Assembly (NCBI GenBank): GCA_948665105.1
Contig: CAPNGW010000002.1
Coordinates: 1 to 37,723, forward strand
Direction of reading: 5' to 3'
Length of the DNA stretch: 37,723 bases
Source: an uncultured Lachnospiraceae bacterium
GTDB lineage: Bacteria > Bacillota > Clostridia > Lachnospirales > Lachnospiraceae
A program made the translations under genes and the position numbers. The notes below the pieces were generated by a model, which did not search any database, was not told the DNA's origin, and was given only the letters and a program-made list of their open reading frames with translations. This document shows positions 1 through 8,551 of this stretch, one piece after another (within the stretch, counting starts at the first letter, position 1; each line of letters opens with the position of its first letter).

Positions 1-1
1 G

Positions 2-139
2 GCAGAAGTGGACAAAAAAGCCGGGAAGGTATTGGATTATGTGCCGTGTGACAGCGGTGACGAATCCAGCCTCAAGCTTGTGCTGGGGTGTGGAAGTGCG
101 GGACGGTGTTGTAATCGACCCGTGATAAAAGGATTATAA
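2..139 (+). CDS. Possible 3' end of an upstream gene (partial, frame uncertain)
   Basis: Frame 2 is open from the left edge to a TAA at 137-139 and would give a 45-residue C-terminal tail rich in Gly, Cys and Val. Frame 3 is also open from the edge to a TGA at 123-125, so the true frame cannot be decided from this fragment. A strong terminator follows 36 bases after the TAA, which fits the end of a transcription unit just before the polysaccharide operon. I recognise no domain in either translation. Confidence 0.25.
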   Translation, partial: AEVDKKAGKVLDYVPCDSGDESSLKLVLGCGSAGRCCNRPVIKGL

Positions 140-174
140 GATTAACGTGATTACATAACCTAAGAATGAAAAAG

Positions 175-209
175 ACAGCCGGGAATGGATGATTCCCGGC
201 TGTTTTTTT
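175..209 (+). terminator. Intrinsic terminator upstream of the polysaccharide operon
   Basis: A perfect 12-bp stem (left arm 175-186, right arm 192-203, core CAGCCGGGAAT/ATTCCCGGCTG) closes a 5-base loop and runs directly into a T7 tract at 203-209. This is a textbook Rho-independent terminator. It insulates the polysaccharide operon from the upstream gene. Confidence 0.92.
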
Positions 210-261
210 GATGCTGTACAGCCAGAGATTGTGACAAATGATGGATAAGGGCAAATTAAGG

Positions 262-290
262 TTGAAGTGATTAGGGTTTTAGGTTATAAT
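262..290 (+). promoter_or_regulatory. Housekeeping-type promoter of the polysaccharide operon
   Basis: TTGAAG at 262-267 and TATAAT at 285-290 are separated by 17 bases, a near-consensus vegetative sigma (sigma-A type) promoter. Transcription would begin near 297, leaving a leader of about 48 bases before the ATG at 345, with GGGAG at 333-337 as ribosome site. It lies between the terminator at 175-209 and the first gene. No further promoter this convincing was seen until 32794, so the operon may run for over 30 kb. Confidence 0.75.
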
Positions 291-344
291 TTATCAAAGA
301 AAGTCATTTTATTTTTCACAAAAGTGTAATTTGGGAGAAATCAC

Positions 345-1769
345 ATGAAGAAAAAGAGTTTTGAGGCAGTGAAAAAACTTTATATAAGAACCACGAACTG
401 TCTGCTTACAGTTATCCTGACAGCAATATTTGGGTTTTTCTGGATGACAGAATTAAATGAAATGATGACGCGGGATTTCCTTGGTACAGGAAATTATCTG
501 ATATTAACCTTATATTTTATAATGACAATCTTATTTTTCAGAGCGTTCAATGCATATAAAATAGGCGTTTTAAAGAGCGGAAGCATTGTATTGTCCCAGA
601 TACTGGCACTGATTTGTATCAATGTAATTGCATTGCTGCAAATTGTACTGATGGTGGGAAGAGTGGCCAAGGTATCCGGGATTTTTTTGCAAATACTAAG
701 AGTTTTAGGCTGTGAGATTGTTCTATGTATTTTATTGACCTTCCTGTTAAATAAAATCTATTACTGGCTGTTTCCACCGTACCATATGATTGAGATATAT
801 GGGAATTATAAAAACCAGCTGCACAGTAAAATTGGCTCAAGGGGAGATAAGTATATCATAGGGGAGAGAGTGCATATCTCGGAACCCCTTGAGGATATTG
901 AGGAAAGATTATTAGGATATGATGCCGTACTGCTAAATGACATACCGGCTAAAATGAAAAATAAATTACTTAAATTTTGCTTTGAGAATTCCATCAGGGT
1001 GTATTTTACACCTAAAATATCGGATATTCTTGTAAAGGGAACAGATGAGGTGGACTTATTTGATTCGCCGCTATTTCTATGTAAAAATATCGGGCTGACT
1101 TTTGGTGAGCGAAGTATAAAGCGATGTATGGACATTGTCATATCTGTTTTATTGCTAATCATTAGTTCACCGGTATTTCTGATTATTTCCCTTTTTATCA
1201 AGATATATGACAGGGGCCCTGTATTTTTCCTGCAAGAGCGTTGTACGAAAGGCGGGGAAGTGTTTGTGATGTGCAAATTCCGCAGCATGATAGAGAATGC
1301 GGAGGAGGACGGAAAATCAAGGCCCGCCACAGACAACGACAGCCGGATTACCCCTGTTGGGAAAATAATACGGGCCACAAGGCTTGACGAATTACCCCAG
1401 CTTTTTAATATTTTAAAAGGAGATATGAGCTTTATTGGCCCGCGCCCGGAAAGGGTGGAGCACGTAGAAAAGTATTCAAAACAAATACCCGAGTTTTCAT
1501 ACCGAATGAAAGTAAAAGCGGGGTTGACGGGATATGCCCAGGTATATGGGAAATATAATACCTCGGCATATGATAAACTGAAAATGGACCTGATGTATAT
1601 TGTGAATTATTCCATCGTGATGGACCTTAAAATTTTATTGATGACAATAAAGGTAATATTCATGAAAGAAAGTACAGAAGGGTTTGGGAATAATCAGAAG
1701 GAAGAAATGAACGTAAGAAGTGTGGAGGAATTTGTAGGGAATGAATGCGGTACTGTTAATAGGGAATGA
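345..1769 (+). CDS. Undecaprenyl-phosphate sugar-1-phosphate transferase (WbaP/CpsE-like initiating enzyme)
   Basis: This 474-residue membrane enzyme should start the repeat unit by moving a sugar-1-phosphate from a UDP-sugar to undecaprenyl phosphate on the inner membrane face. The N-terminal ~145 residues hold several hydrophobic segments, followed by a soluble linker domain (about 150-255) and a further hydrophobic segment. The C-terminal bacterial sugar transferase domain shows KRCMDIV, RGPVFFLQER (about 290), CKFRSM, TRLDELPQLFNILKGDMSF (about 344-362) and GPRPE (about 366). The length is normal for polytopic WbaP-type enzymes. The start has GGGAG eight bases upstream. It is the first gene of the operon, and its end overlaps the next gene by 29 bases. 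The sugar donor cannot be read from sequence. Confidence 0.93.
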   Translation: MKKKSFEAVKKLYIRTTNCLLTVILTAIFGFFWMTELNEMMTRDFLGTGNYLILTLYFIMTILFFRAFNAYKIGVLKSGSIVLSQILALICINVIALLQIVLMVGRVAKVSGIFLQILRVLGCEIVLCILLTFLLNKIYYWLFPPYHMIEIYGNYKNQLHSKIGSRGDKYIIGERVHISEPLEDIEERLLGYDAVLLNDIPAKMKNKLLKFCFENSIRVYFTPKISDILVKGTDEVDLFDSPLFLCKNIGLTFGERSIKRCMDIVISVLLLIISSPVFLIISLFIKIYDRGPVFFLQERCTKGGEVFVMCKFRSMIENAEEDGKSRPATDNDSRITPVGKIIRATRLDELPQLFNILKGDMSFIGPRPERVEHVEKYSKQIPEFSYRMKVKAGLTGYAQVYGKYNTSAYDKLKMDLMYIVNYSIVMDLKILLMTIKVIFMKESTEGFGNNQKEEMNVRSVEEFVGNECGTVNRE

Positions 1770-2835
1770 CGATCAGGGGCTCTACAAGTTCAGACGGGAA
1801 TTGATTGTGGAATTGATAAAAAACGGATATAGCGTCGACATCAGTACGCCATATGGCCCTTATATACCCATGCTTGAGGACTGTGGCTGCAATTTCATTC
1901 CCCTGGAATATAATCGGAGAGGCAAAAACCCCCTTGGAGAGCTGAGATTACTGATTAAGTACGGGAAGCTCATAAAGAAGAAATACCGTGTGGTTTTGCT
2001 CTACACGATAAAGCCCACATTATATGGGGGGCTGATATGCCGGTTTCGGAAAATCCCTTACTTTGCCAATGTTACAGGCTTATCACCGGCTCTGTCGGGC
2101 TCCGGCATACTAAGAAGGCTTTGCTTTATGGTATACAGAAGCGCTCTGAAACATGTCAATGTACTATATTTTCAGAATAAGCAAAATTTAGAGGTGTTTC
2201 AAGAGAATCGTGTAACGGGACAAAAGGTAAAGCTGATTCCGGGCTCGGGAGTGAATTTGCAGGAGCATAAATACGAAGAATATACGGAAGGGGAAAGCCT
2301 TAAAATCCTCTATGTGGGCCGAATCACGAAAGTGAAGGGCATGGACGAATGGTTAAAAGCCATATCCATATTAAATGAAAAGCATAAAAACCTGGCATTT
2401 GAATTTATCGGAGAGTGCTTTGAGCCATATAAAGAAGAAATAGAACGCTTACATTCGGAAAAGAAAATTATTTATTATGGAAAGTCGAAAAGTCCACATG
2501 AGTATATGAAGGATGCCCAGGCGGTGATTATGCCTTCCTATGGGGAAGGAATGTCAAATGTTTTGCTGGAAGCGTCGGCCTGCGGACGTCCGATTCTGGC
2601 CTCAGCAGTGCCGGGGTGTAAGGAGATACTGGTGGATGGAGTCACCGGAATTGAATTTCAGCCACATAGTGTGGAGAGCATTTTGGAGGCTGTGGACAGA
2701 TTTTTGTGCCTGAGTCAGGAGCAGCGAAGGCAGATGGGACGAAATGGAAGAGAGCATGTAGAAAAATATTTTTCCAGAGAAATCGTGGTGGGAGAATACA
2801 TGAAAGAAATAAAAAGGATATGTGAGGTAGATTAA
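1741..2835 (+). CDS. GT4 family glycosyltransferase
   Basis: This 364-residue cytosolic GT-B enzyme is predicted to add the second or a later sugar to the lipid-linked repeat unit. The N-terminal Rossmann domain begins MNAVLLIGNDDQGLYKFRRE. The C-terminal half carries ILYVGRITKVKGM (about 190-203) and the GT4 EX7E element in YGEGMSNVLLEASACGRP (about 277-294). The pattern resembles CapM/PglA-type hexosaminyl transferases, but donor and acceptor are unknown. It starts inside the end of the upstream gene (29-base overlap), with GGAGG at 1724-1728, which implies translational coupling. One base separates its stop codon from the next gene. Confidence 0.9.
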   Translation: MNAVLLIGNDDQGLYKFRRELIVELIKNGYSVDISTPYGPYIPMLEDCGCNFIPLEYNRRGKNPLGELRLLIKYGKLIKKKYRVVLLYTIKPTLYGGLICRFRKIPYFANVTGLSPALSGSGILRRLCFMVYRSALKHVNVLYFQNKQNLEVFQENRVTGQKVKLIPGSGVNLQEHKYEEYTEGESLKILYVGRITKVKGMDEWLKAISILNEKHKNLAFEFIGECFEPYKEEIERLHSEKKIIYYGKSKSPHEYMKDAQAVIMPSYGEGMSNVLLEASACGRPILASAVPGCKEILVDGVTGIEFQPHSVESILEAVDRFLCLSQEQRRQMGRNGREHVEKYFSREIVVGEYMKEIKRICEVD

Positions 2836-2836
2836 G

Positions 2837-4147
2837 ATGAACTTGTATAATCAGTTGCTGGAGAAAAAAGAGAAATTAGCAGTGGTTGGTCTGGGATATG
2901 TGGGTATGCCCCTGGCTGTGGCCTTTGCCAGGAAGCTTAACGTTATTGGATTTGACGCCAATGAGCAGAAGGTGGCATTGTACCATAAGGGCATCGACCC
3001 CACCAAGGAAGTGGGGGATGAAGAAATCAAGAAGACCACCATGGTGTTTACCGCGGACCCCTCCAAATTAAAGGAGGCAAAATTCTTTGTGGTGGCTGTT
3101 CCCACACCGGTGAGAGATGACACGGTGCCGGACCTGACACCGGTTGAGTCAGCCACAAGAACCATAGGTAAGCAGCTTACAGAGGGCTCTGTGGTTGTCT
3201 ACGAGAGCACGGTGTATCCCGGCGTTACAGAGGAGGTCTGTGTTCCCATTTTGGAGAGAGAGAGCGGCTTAAAATGCGGTGTTGATTTCAAGGTGGGATA
3301 CTCACCGGAGCGGATTAATCCCTCGGATAAGGAGCACGTGCTCTCCAATATTGTCAAAATCGTATCGGGAATGGACGAAGAAACCCTGGAGGTTGTGGCC
3401 AGCACCTACGAGCTGGTGGCTTTGGCCGGCGTCCATCGGGCCTCCTCCATAAAGGTTGCAGAGGCGGCAAAGGTAATTGAAAACAGCCAGAGGGATATTA
3501 ACATTGCCTTCATGAATGAGCTCTCCATTATTTTCCACAAAATGGATATTGACACAAGAGAGGTACTGGAAGCTGCCGGGACAAAATGGAATTTCTTAAA
3601 ATTCCAGCCGGGATTGGTGGGAGGCCACTGTATCGGCGTGGACCCGTACTATTTGACCCACAAGGCGGCACAGCTGGGGTATCATTCTCAAATTATTCTG
3701 TCCGGGCGCCGGATTAATGATAACATGGGGAAATTTGTTGCGGAAAATATCGTAAAAGGGCTTATCAAGCAGGACAAGACCATTAAGAATTCCAGGGTGG
3801 CTATATTGGGCTTCACTTTTAAGGAGAATTGCCAGGACACCAGAAATACAAAGGTCATCGATATTGTCCATGAGCTTAAGGAGTATGGCATCCAGGTACA
3901 GGTGGTGGATGACGTAGCTGACGCGGAGGAAGCAAAGAGCCTGTATGATGTGGACATTGTCAAGCTCAAGGATATGGGACAGGCGGATGCCATTGCAGTG
4001 TGTGTACAGCATGATGTGTTCCGGGGGCTTAACAGAGAGTGGTTCGATAAGCATTACTGTGATACACAGAAGCTGTTATTTGACTTAAAGGGAATGTATG
4101 ATAAGGATAGCTTCCGGAAGGCGGGCTATTACTATTGGAGGTTTTAG
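2837..4147 (+). CDS. tviB: UDP-N-acetylhexosamine 6-dehydrogenase (TviB/WbpO-like)
   Basis: This 436-residue enzyme oxidises C6 of a UDP-N-acetylhexosamine to the uronate in two NAD-dependent steps. The N-terminal NAD site is AVVGLGYVGMPLAVAF (about 16-31). The central domain has VAEAAKVIENSQRDINIAFM, and the catalytic cysteine is Cys265 in GLVGGHCIGVDPYYLTHKA. The C-terminal UDP-binding domain has ILGFTFKENCQDTRNTKV. The YLTHKA and ENSQRD signatures are those of the TviB/WbpO group, which acts on UDP-GlcNAc or UDP-GalNAc, rather than the UDP-glucose group. With the TviC-like epimerase at 5805 it should supply UDP-GalNAcA or an equivalent uronate. The symbol is assigned by family resemblance. 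Confidence 0.93.
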   Translation: MNLYNQLLEKKEKLAVVGLGYVGMPLAVAFARKLNVIGFDANEQKVALYHKGIDPTKEVGDEEIKKTTMVFTADPSKLKEAKFFVVAVPTPVRDDTVPDLTPVESATRTIGKQLTEGSVVVYESTVYPGVTEEVCVPILERESGLKCGVDFKVGYSPERINPSDKEHVLSNIVKIVSGMDEETLEVVASTYELVALAGVHRASSIKVAEAAKVIENSQRDINIAFMNELSIIFHKMDIDTREVLEAAGTKWNFLKFQPGLVGGHCIGVDPYYLTHKAAQLGYHSQIILSGRRINDNMGKFVAENIVKGLIKQDKTIKNSRVAILGFTFKENCQDTRNTKVIDIVHELKEYGIQVQVVDDVADAEEAKSLYDVDIVKLKDMGQADAIAVCVQHDVFRGLNREWFDKHYCDTQKLLFDLKGMYDKDSFRKAGYYYWRF

Positions 4148-4148
4148 G

Positions 4149-4904
4149 ATGTTTACAAAAGAGGATTGCTGCTATAGCAACTATCGAAGGATTCTTGGGG
4201 ATATCAAGGAGACAGGAGTATACTGTGACTATGCGGATGTGCTTTCTGAGAAACGGGAAAAATATCTTGTCTTGAGACATGATATAGAATTTTCCATTGA
4301 CAGAGCCTATGAATTGTCCAAAATTGAATCGGAGGAAGGGATTAAAAGCTCCTATTTTGTTCAGATAACGAACAATGCGTATAACGCTTTTTCCGAGAAA
4401 AATATCAGGATGATACGGGACATGAGCCGGAGGGGGCACCATATCGGCCTTCACTATCATCGCAGTGACGTGGAGGGGCTTGAGGCGTTAAAGGCAGAAA
4501 TAACATACCAGGGGGGGGTATTTTCTGCAATGACCGGTGTGCCTGTGGACCGGTTTTCCTTCCACAGGCCTCTTAGAGAGCATCTGGAGGCGGATATTGA
4601 GCTTCCGGGACTCATCAACACCTATGGTCATCAATTCTTTGTGCTGACGGATGACACGGACAAGCCACTGGAAGTGAAGTATATTGCGGACTCCAACCAT
4701 CAGTGGAAGTATGGGCTTGCCACAAAAGAATATTTCTCCCACTATAATAAAATTCAATTATTGATACACCCGCTGTCCTGGTCTCCGGATGGGGCAGAGC
4801 ACGTTGAGAATTTCCAGGCTATTGTGAAGGAAAAGCATGACGAGCTGGTGGAAACCATTGAAGGGGAATGGAAGATTTTTGATGAGCTTCGGGGGAAATT
4901 ATGA
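4149..4904 (+). CDS. NodB-like polysaccharide deacetylase family protein
   Basis: This 251-residue protein resembles a minimal carbohydrate esterase 4 / NodB-like fold: RHDIEFS (about 55-61) fits the metal and catalytic Asp motif, and GHHIGLHYH (about 97-105) fits the metal-binding HxxxH motif. Such enzymes remove N- or O-acetyl groups from sugars. No signal peptide is visible, so it probably acts in the cytosol on a nucleotide sugar or lipid-linked intermediate. The start is placed at 4149 because GGAGG lies at 4137-4141; an upstream in-frame ATG at 4098 would lie deep in the preceding gene. A G8 run at 4511-4518 encodes Gln-Gly-Gly. It overlaps the LpxD-like gene by ATGA, suggesting a deacetylate-then-reacylate pair (inference). 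Confidence 0.8.
   Translation: MFTKEDCCYSNYRRILGDIKETGVYCDYADVLSEKREKYLVLRHDIEFSIDRAYELSKIESEEGIKSSYFVQITNNAYNAFSEKNIRMIRDMSRRGHHIGLHYHRSDVEGLEALKAEITYQGGVFSAMTGVPVDRFSFHRPLREHLEADIELPGLINTYGHQFFVLTDDTDKPLEVKYIADSNHQWKYGLATKEYFSHYNKIQLLIHPLSWSPDGAEHVENFQAIVKEKHDELVETIEGEWKIFDELRGKL
4511..4518 (+). repeat. Poly-G tract, G8, inside the deacetylase gene
   Basis: Eight consecutive G residues lie within codons for Gln-Gly-Gly-Val of the deacetylase-like gene. The gene is in frame with G8; a gain or loss of one G would frameshift it near codon 122. It is shorter than the G9-G10 tracts elsewhere in the locus and so less likely to be a frequent switch. Confidence 0.9.
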
Positions 4905-5803
4905 TGAGAATAGAAGAAATTTTAAGATTTTTGGATGAGAGACAGATAGAATACTCCTTTCAGGGAGATGAGAGCGTTGAGGTGGAGGGATATTCATCTC
5001 TGAAGAACTATAAGAAGAATACCTTTACTTGGGCAAAGAATGAGAAAGCATATGAGTTTGGATTTCAGGGGAAGCTGTTGGTAATTGCCCAGGAGGGGCT
5101 TATGGTGGATGCTGAAAATGTGATTTATACAAGGGAGTCAAAGCTGGCCTTCTTTTCCCTGATAGAGTATGTGGCGATGCAGGCGTCAGGAGACAGTGAC
5201 TCCAAAGAGTGCGTTGGGACAGGTACGGTCATAGGGCCTGACGTGAAGCTTGGAAAGAATGTAAGAATCGGCGCCAACTGTGTGCTTCAGGGAAAGATTA
5301 CCGTGGGTGATAATACCAGAATCTGGCACAATGTGACAATTCTCAATCAAGTAAGCATTGGGAAGGACTGTGAGATACAATCCGGCTGTGTCATTGGCCA
5401 TGACGGCTTTGCCTGGAATGAAAATGAGGCACATGAGAAGACCATGATTAAGCATTTTGGCGGAATTGAGATAGAGGATGAGGTGTATATCGGACCCAAC
5501 TGTGTGATTGACAGAGGGGAGATTGACAATACCCTCATTGGTACCGGAGCTAAAATTGATGCCAACTGCTTTTTAGCTCACAATGTAATAGTTGGCAGGA
5601 ATGTGCTTCTGATTACAGGCTGTAAGCTGTATGGCTCCTCTGATATCGGAGATAATGCTTATATTGCATCTGCTACAGTGAGGAATCAGTGCAAGGTGGG
5701 AGCCGGCGCCTTTGTGGGAATCGGTTCTGTTGCCATTAAGGATGTGCCGGAGCACGTGGTTGTGACAGGTGTGCCGGCCAGAATCATGAAAAAAGGAGAA
5801 TGA
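4901..5803 (+). CDS. LpxD-like left-handed beta-helix acyltransferase
   Basis: This 300-residue protein has an N-terminal mixed domain (about 1-95) and a long hexapeptide-repeat left-handed beta-helix (about 100-290) with repeats such as IGPDVKLGKNVRIGANC. The layout is like LpxD, the UDP-3-O-acyl-glucosamine N-acyltransferase, including the segment DANCFLAHNVIVGRN (about 224-238), where the LpxD catalytic His sits in AHN. A Gram-positive host would not make lipid A, so the likely role is N- or O-acylation of a sugar nucleotide for this polysaccharide. The start overlaps the stop of the deacetylase (ATGA). Acyl donor and acceptor are unknown; it could be CoA- or carrier-protein-dependent. Confidence 0.82.
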   Translation: MMRIEEILRFLDERQIEYSFQGDESVEVEGYSSLKNYKKNTFTWAKNEKAYEFGFQGKLLVIAQEGLMVDAENVIYTRESKLAFFSLIEYVAMQASGDSDSKECVGTGTVIGPDVKLGKNVRIGANCVLQGKITVGDNTRIWHNVTILNQVSIGKDCEIQSGCVIGHDGFAWNENEAHEKTMIKHFGGIEIEDEVYIGPNCVIDRGEIDNTLIGTGAKIDANCFLAHNVIVGRNVLLITGCKLYGSSDIGDNAYIASATVRNQCKVGAGAFVGIGSVAIKDVPEHVVVTGVPARIMKKGE

Positions 5804-5804
5804 T

Positions 5805-6779
5805 ATGTCATACAAGGAATTGAAATTTCCGGAAAAGTCCGTATTTTTAGTGACAGGAGGGGCAGGCTTTATCGGCTCCAATCTGTGTGAAGCCATTTTG
5901 GAGATGGGCTATCAGGTGAGATGTTTGGATAACATGTCCACAGGGAAGCAGGAGAATGTGGATTTGTTCCTGGAAAACCCAGACTACACGTTTATTAAGG
6001 GAGATATTACCAGCCTTGACACCTGTCTTGAGGCCTGCAAGGGAGTGGATTATGTTCTGAATCAGGCTGCCTGGGGAAGTGTGCCAAGAAGTATTGAAAT
6101 GCCCCTATTCTATGAAGAGGTGAACATCAGAGGAACACTGAATATGATGGAGGCAGCCAGACAAAACGGCATAAAGAAATTTGTCTATGCATCCAGCTCC
6201 TCCGTATATGGAGACCATCCGGTGCTGCCCAAAAGGGAAGGCCAGGAGGGAAATCTCCTCTCACCCTATGCCCTGACAAAGCGTGTGGATGAGGAATACG
6301 GGAAGTTATATTACAAATTATACGGACTGGATACCTATGGCCTTCGGTATTTTAATGTTTTCGGAAAGCGGCAGGACCCCAACGGGGCATATGCGGCTGT
6401 GATTCCCAAGTTTTTAAAAATGCTGATGAATGACGAGGCCCCCACCATCAACGGAGACGGAAAGCAGTCCAGGGATTTCACCTTTATTGAGAACGTGGTG
6501 GAGGCAAACCTTAAGGCCTGCCTGGCCTCCCATGAAGCAGGGGGACAGGCCTTCAATATCGCATACGGCGGACGGGAGTATCTCATTGACCTGTACGATA
6601 CCATGTGTAAGAAGCTGGGGAAGGAGATAGCGCCTGTATTTGGGCCTGACCGGGCAGGGGATATCAAGCACTCCAATGCAGATATTACCAAGGCCAGAGA
6701 GCTGTTAAACTATGACCCCCAGTACAATTTTGATAAGGGCCTGGATATGGCCATTGAGTGGTACAAGGAGAATTTATAG
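5805..6779 (+). CDS. tviC: UDP-N-acetylhexosamine(uronate) 4-epimerase (TviC/WbpP-like SDR)
   Basis: This 324-residue extended short-chain dehydrogenase is predicted to interconvert the C4 configuration of UDP-GlcNAc/UDP-GalNAc or their uronates. It shows the NAD motif TGGAGFIGSN (about 18-27), LDNMSTG, the catalytic region SSSSVYGDHP (about 128-137) and the YxxxK element in SPYALTKR (about 153-160), followed by LRYFNVFGKRQDPNGAYAAV, typical of the WbpP/TviC branch. GGAG lies just upstream of the start. Together with the dehydrogenase at 2837 it forms the classic pair for UDP-GalNAcA. The exact substrate order is inferred, not visible. Confidence 0.9.
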   Translation: MSYKELKFPEKSVFLVTGGAGFIGSNLCEAILEMGYQVRCLDNMSTGKQENVDLFLENPDYTFIKGDITSLDTCLEACKGVDYVLNQAAWGSVPRSIEMPLFYEEVNIRGTLNMMEAARQNGIKKFVYASSSSVYGDHPVLPKREGQEGNLLSPYALTKRVDEEYGKLYYKLYGLDTYGLRYFNVFGKRQDPNGAYAAVIPKFLKMLMNDEAPTINGDGKQSRDFTFIENVVEANLKACLASHEAGGQAFNIAYGGREYLIDLYDTMCKKLGKEIAPVFGPDRAGDIKHSNADITKARELLNYDPQYNFDKGLDMAIEWYKENL

Positions 6780-6782
6780 CAG

Positions 6783-7961
6783 ATGCATATACTATATCTG
6801 GGATATTTTTGCAAGGAAGCGACCTTCAATGCGCTGGTGGAGCATGGCAGCAATGGCTCCCATGCCAGACAGCAGCTGGAAAAGAAGCTTTTGGACGGAC
6901 TTATCGAGGCCAGGGGTGGGGATACCATCGATATAATCTCTTATCTGCCAGAAATAGAAGAGGTACACAAAAGTGCGGGAGAAGGAGAGGTATACCAGGG
7001 ATTACAAATCACGTATCTGTGGTGTAAGAAAAATAAGATTGGCTCCGTGCTTTCCTCACTGAAAAAAAATATGCGGCTCATAAAAGCCTGGGCAAAGGGA
7101 AAGGAAGAAAAGGTGATACTGACCTATTCGGTGAATCCCCTCCATGTGATTCCTGCACTGCTGCTTCGCCGGAAATGCGGGTTTAAAGTGGTAACCCTGT
7201 GCTCGGAGGTGAGTGTGTACCGGAGAAAGGGGAGGTTCCACCTGGCGGGGCAAATCAGCAGGAAAATCTCCTCCTGTCTGGACAACAGCTTTGACGGATA
7301 CATCCTCCTTTCCAAATACATGAATGAAATCGTCAATCAAAGGAAGCAGCCTTACATGGTAATGGAAGGAGTCGCCCAGGAGTATCCCCGGACGGAGAAA
7401 ATGAAAAAGACCCTGGCCGTTATGTATGCAGGGGGCTTAACCCAGGACAATGGAATAGAGATTTTGCTGGAAGGCTTCTGTAAGCTGGCACATCCCAAGG
7501 CGGAGTTGTGGATTTGCGGGGACGGTCCCTTAAAGGAGTGTGTGGAAGGGTATGCACAGAAGCATGAAAACATACACTATTATGGGATTTGGCCAAACGA
7601 TGAGGTACAGAGGATGGAGCAGGAGGCCGCAGTGCTGATTGCGCCGAGATTTTCAAAGAACGATTTTACCAAATACTCCTTTCCTTCCAAAACCATTGAA
7701 TATATGACTTCGGGAACACCTGCAATCCTTACACGGCTCAAAGGGATACCGGAAGAATATTTTGATTATGCCTACATCCTGGAGGATGAGACGGCGGAGG
7801 GAATCTGCAACCTGCTTGGAGAGGTGCTTGCAGAAGACGGGAGGGTCAGAGAAGAGAAAGGCCAAAAGGCCAGGGCATTTGTATTGACACATAAGAATTA
7901 TCTGGAACAGAGCAAGAGGATTCTTGCGTTTTTGCGAAACATGGGAAGGAGCGGGAGCTAG
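6783..7961 (+). CDS. GT4 family glycosyltransferase
   Basis: This 392-residue GT-B enzyme starts with MHILYLGYFCKEATFNALVE. The C-terminal nucleotide-sugar domain contains VMYAGGLTQDNGIEILLEGF (about 211-230), ELWICGDGP and PSKTIEYMTSGTPAILTR (about 302-319), the GT4-type acidic region in which the first Glu of a classical EX7E is less obvious. Such proteins add sugars to the undecaprenyl-linked repeat on the cytosolic face. Ribosome-site AAGGAG lies at about 6765-6770. Its end is one base from the acetyltransferase start. Specificity is unknown. Confidence 0.83.
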   Translation: MHILYLGYFCKEATFNALVEHGSNGSHARQQLEKKLLDGLIEARGGDTIDIISYLPEIEEVHKSAGEGEVYQGLQITYLWCKKNKIGSVLSSLKKNMRLIKAWAKGKEEKVILTYSVNPLHVIPALLLRRKCGFKVVTLCSEVSVYRRKGRFHLAGQISRKISSCLDNSFDGYILLSKYMNEIVNQRKQPYMVMEGVAQEYPRTEKMKKTLAVMYAGGLTQDNGIEILLEGFCKLAHPKAELWICGDGPLKECVEGYAQKHENIHYYGIWPNDEVQRMEQEAAVLIAPRFSKNDFTKYSFPSKTIEYMTSGTPAILTRLKGIPEEYFDYAYILEDETAEGICNLLGEVLAEDGRVREEKGQKARAFVLTHKNYLEQSKRILAFLRNMGRSGS

Positions 7962-7962
7962 A

Positions 7963-8493
7963 ATGATCCGAAAGCTGTTTGTGACAGTATATCATACAAT
8001 ATATGCCAGATTGAATCACGTAAAATATGTCAGGCATATTGGCGTGAATATAAAAGGGAAATTGTATATATATGGAAATCCCCTTCACATGTTCGGCACA
8101 GAGCCCTGGTGTATCACCCTGGGCGACAATGTTCACATTACCCAGGAGGTTCTTTTTGTTACCCATGACGGAGGCACCCTGCTGTTTCGGAACCGCCAGC
8201 CTGACTTGGAAATTACAAAGCCCATTGTGGTGGGAGATAATGTGTATATCGGTGTGCGGAGTATTATCATGCCGGGAGTTACCATTGGAAATGATGTAAT
8301 TGTAGCAGCGGGCTCGGTGGTCACCAAGGATGTCCCGGATCATTCGGTGGTGGGGGGGATACCGGCACGGGTGATTAAAACCAGTGACGAATATTTTGAA
8401 AAAATCAAAAAAGAGAGTCTCCACCTGGGCCATCTGAAAGGGAAAGAGAAGGATTTGGCATTACGTAAGTATTATGGATATCCTCTGAAGTGA
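7963..8493 (+). CDS. Hexapeptide-repeat acetyltransferase (WbbJ/Maa family)
   Basis: This 176-residue left-handed beta-helix protein is predicted to O-acetylate a sugar of the repeat unit using acetyl-CoA. It shows WCITLGDNVHITQEVLFVTH, where the terminal His fits the catalytic His of this family, then IGVRSIIMPGVTIGNDVIVA and the closing signature SVVTKDVPDHSVVGGIPARV. The start at 7963 is chosen over the longer in-frame 7924 because GGGAG lies at 7953-7957 and the upstream 13 codons are inside the previous gene. A G7 run at 8352-8358 encodes Gly-Gly in the terminal signature. It has no membrane segment and is probably cytosolic. Confidence 0.87.
   Translation: MIRKLFVTVYHTIYARLNHVKYVRHIGVNIKGKLYIYGNPLHMFGTEPWCITLGDNVHITQEVLFVTHDGGTLLFRNRQPDLEITKPIVVGDNVYIGVRSIIMPGVTIGNDVIVAAGSVVTKDVPDHSVVGGIPARVIKTSDEYFEKIKKESLHLGHLKGKEKDLALRKYYGYPLK
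8352..8358 (+). repeat. Poly-G tract, G7, inside the acetyltransferase gene
   Basis: Seven consecutive G residues encode part of Val-Gly-Gly-Ile in the acetyltransferase. The gene is in frame. Slippage here would alter the last third of the protein. G7 is at the lower limit of length at which slippage becomes appreciable, so a switching role is weakly supported. Confidence 0.9.
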
Positions 8494-8551
8494 TGAGAGG
8501 GACTTCTTGGGGGAATGGGAGAACAGTAGTGGAAGGATGAGGAATTAGCAA

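Noticed and set aside
806..1378. Minus-strand open frame of 190 codons
   Set aside because: It lies wholly inside the sugar-phosphate transferase gene, has no recognisable domain and no ribosome site; a shadow frame.
4901..5803. True LpxD of lipid A synthesis
   Set aside because: No other lipid A genes are present and the locus looks Gram-positive; only the fold and the AHN segment are LpxD-like.
7846..8433. Minus-strand open frame of 195 codons
   Set aside because: It is opposite the clear hexapeptide acetyltransferase and the end of a GT4 gene, and the translation has no coherent motifs.
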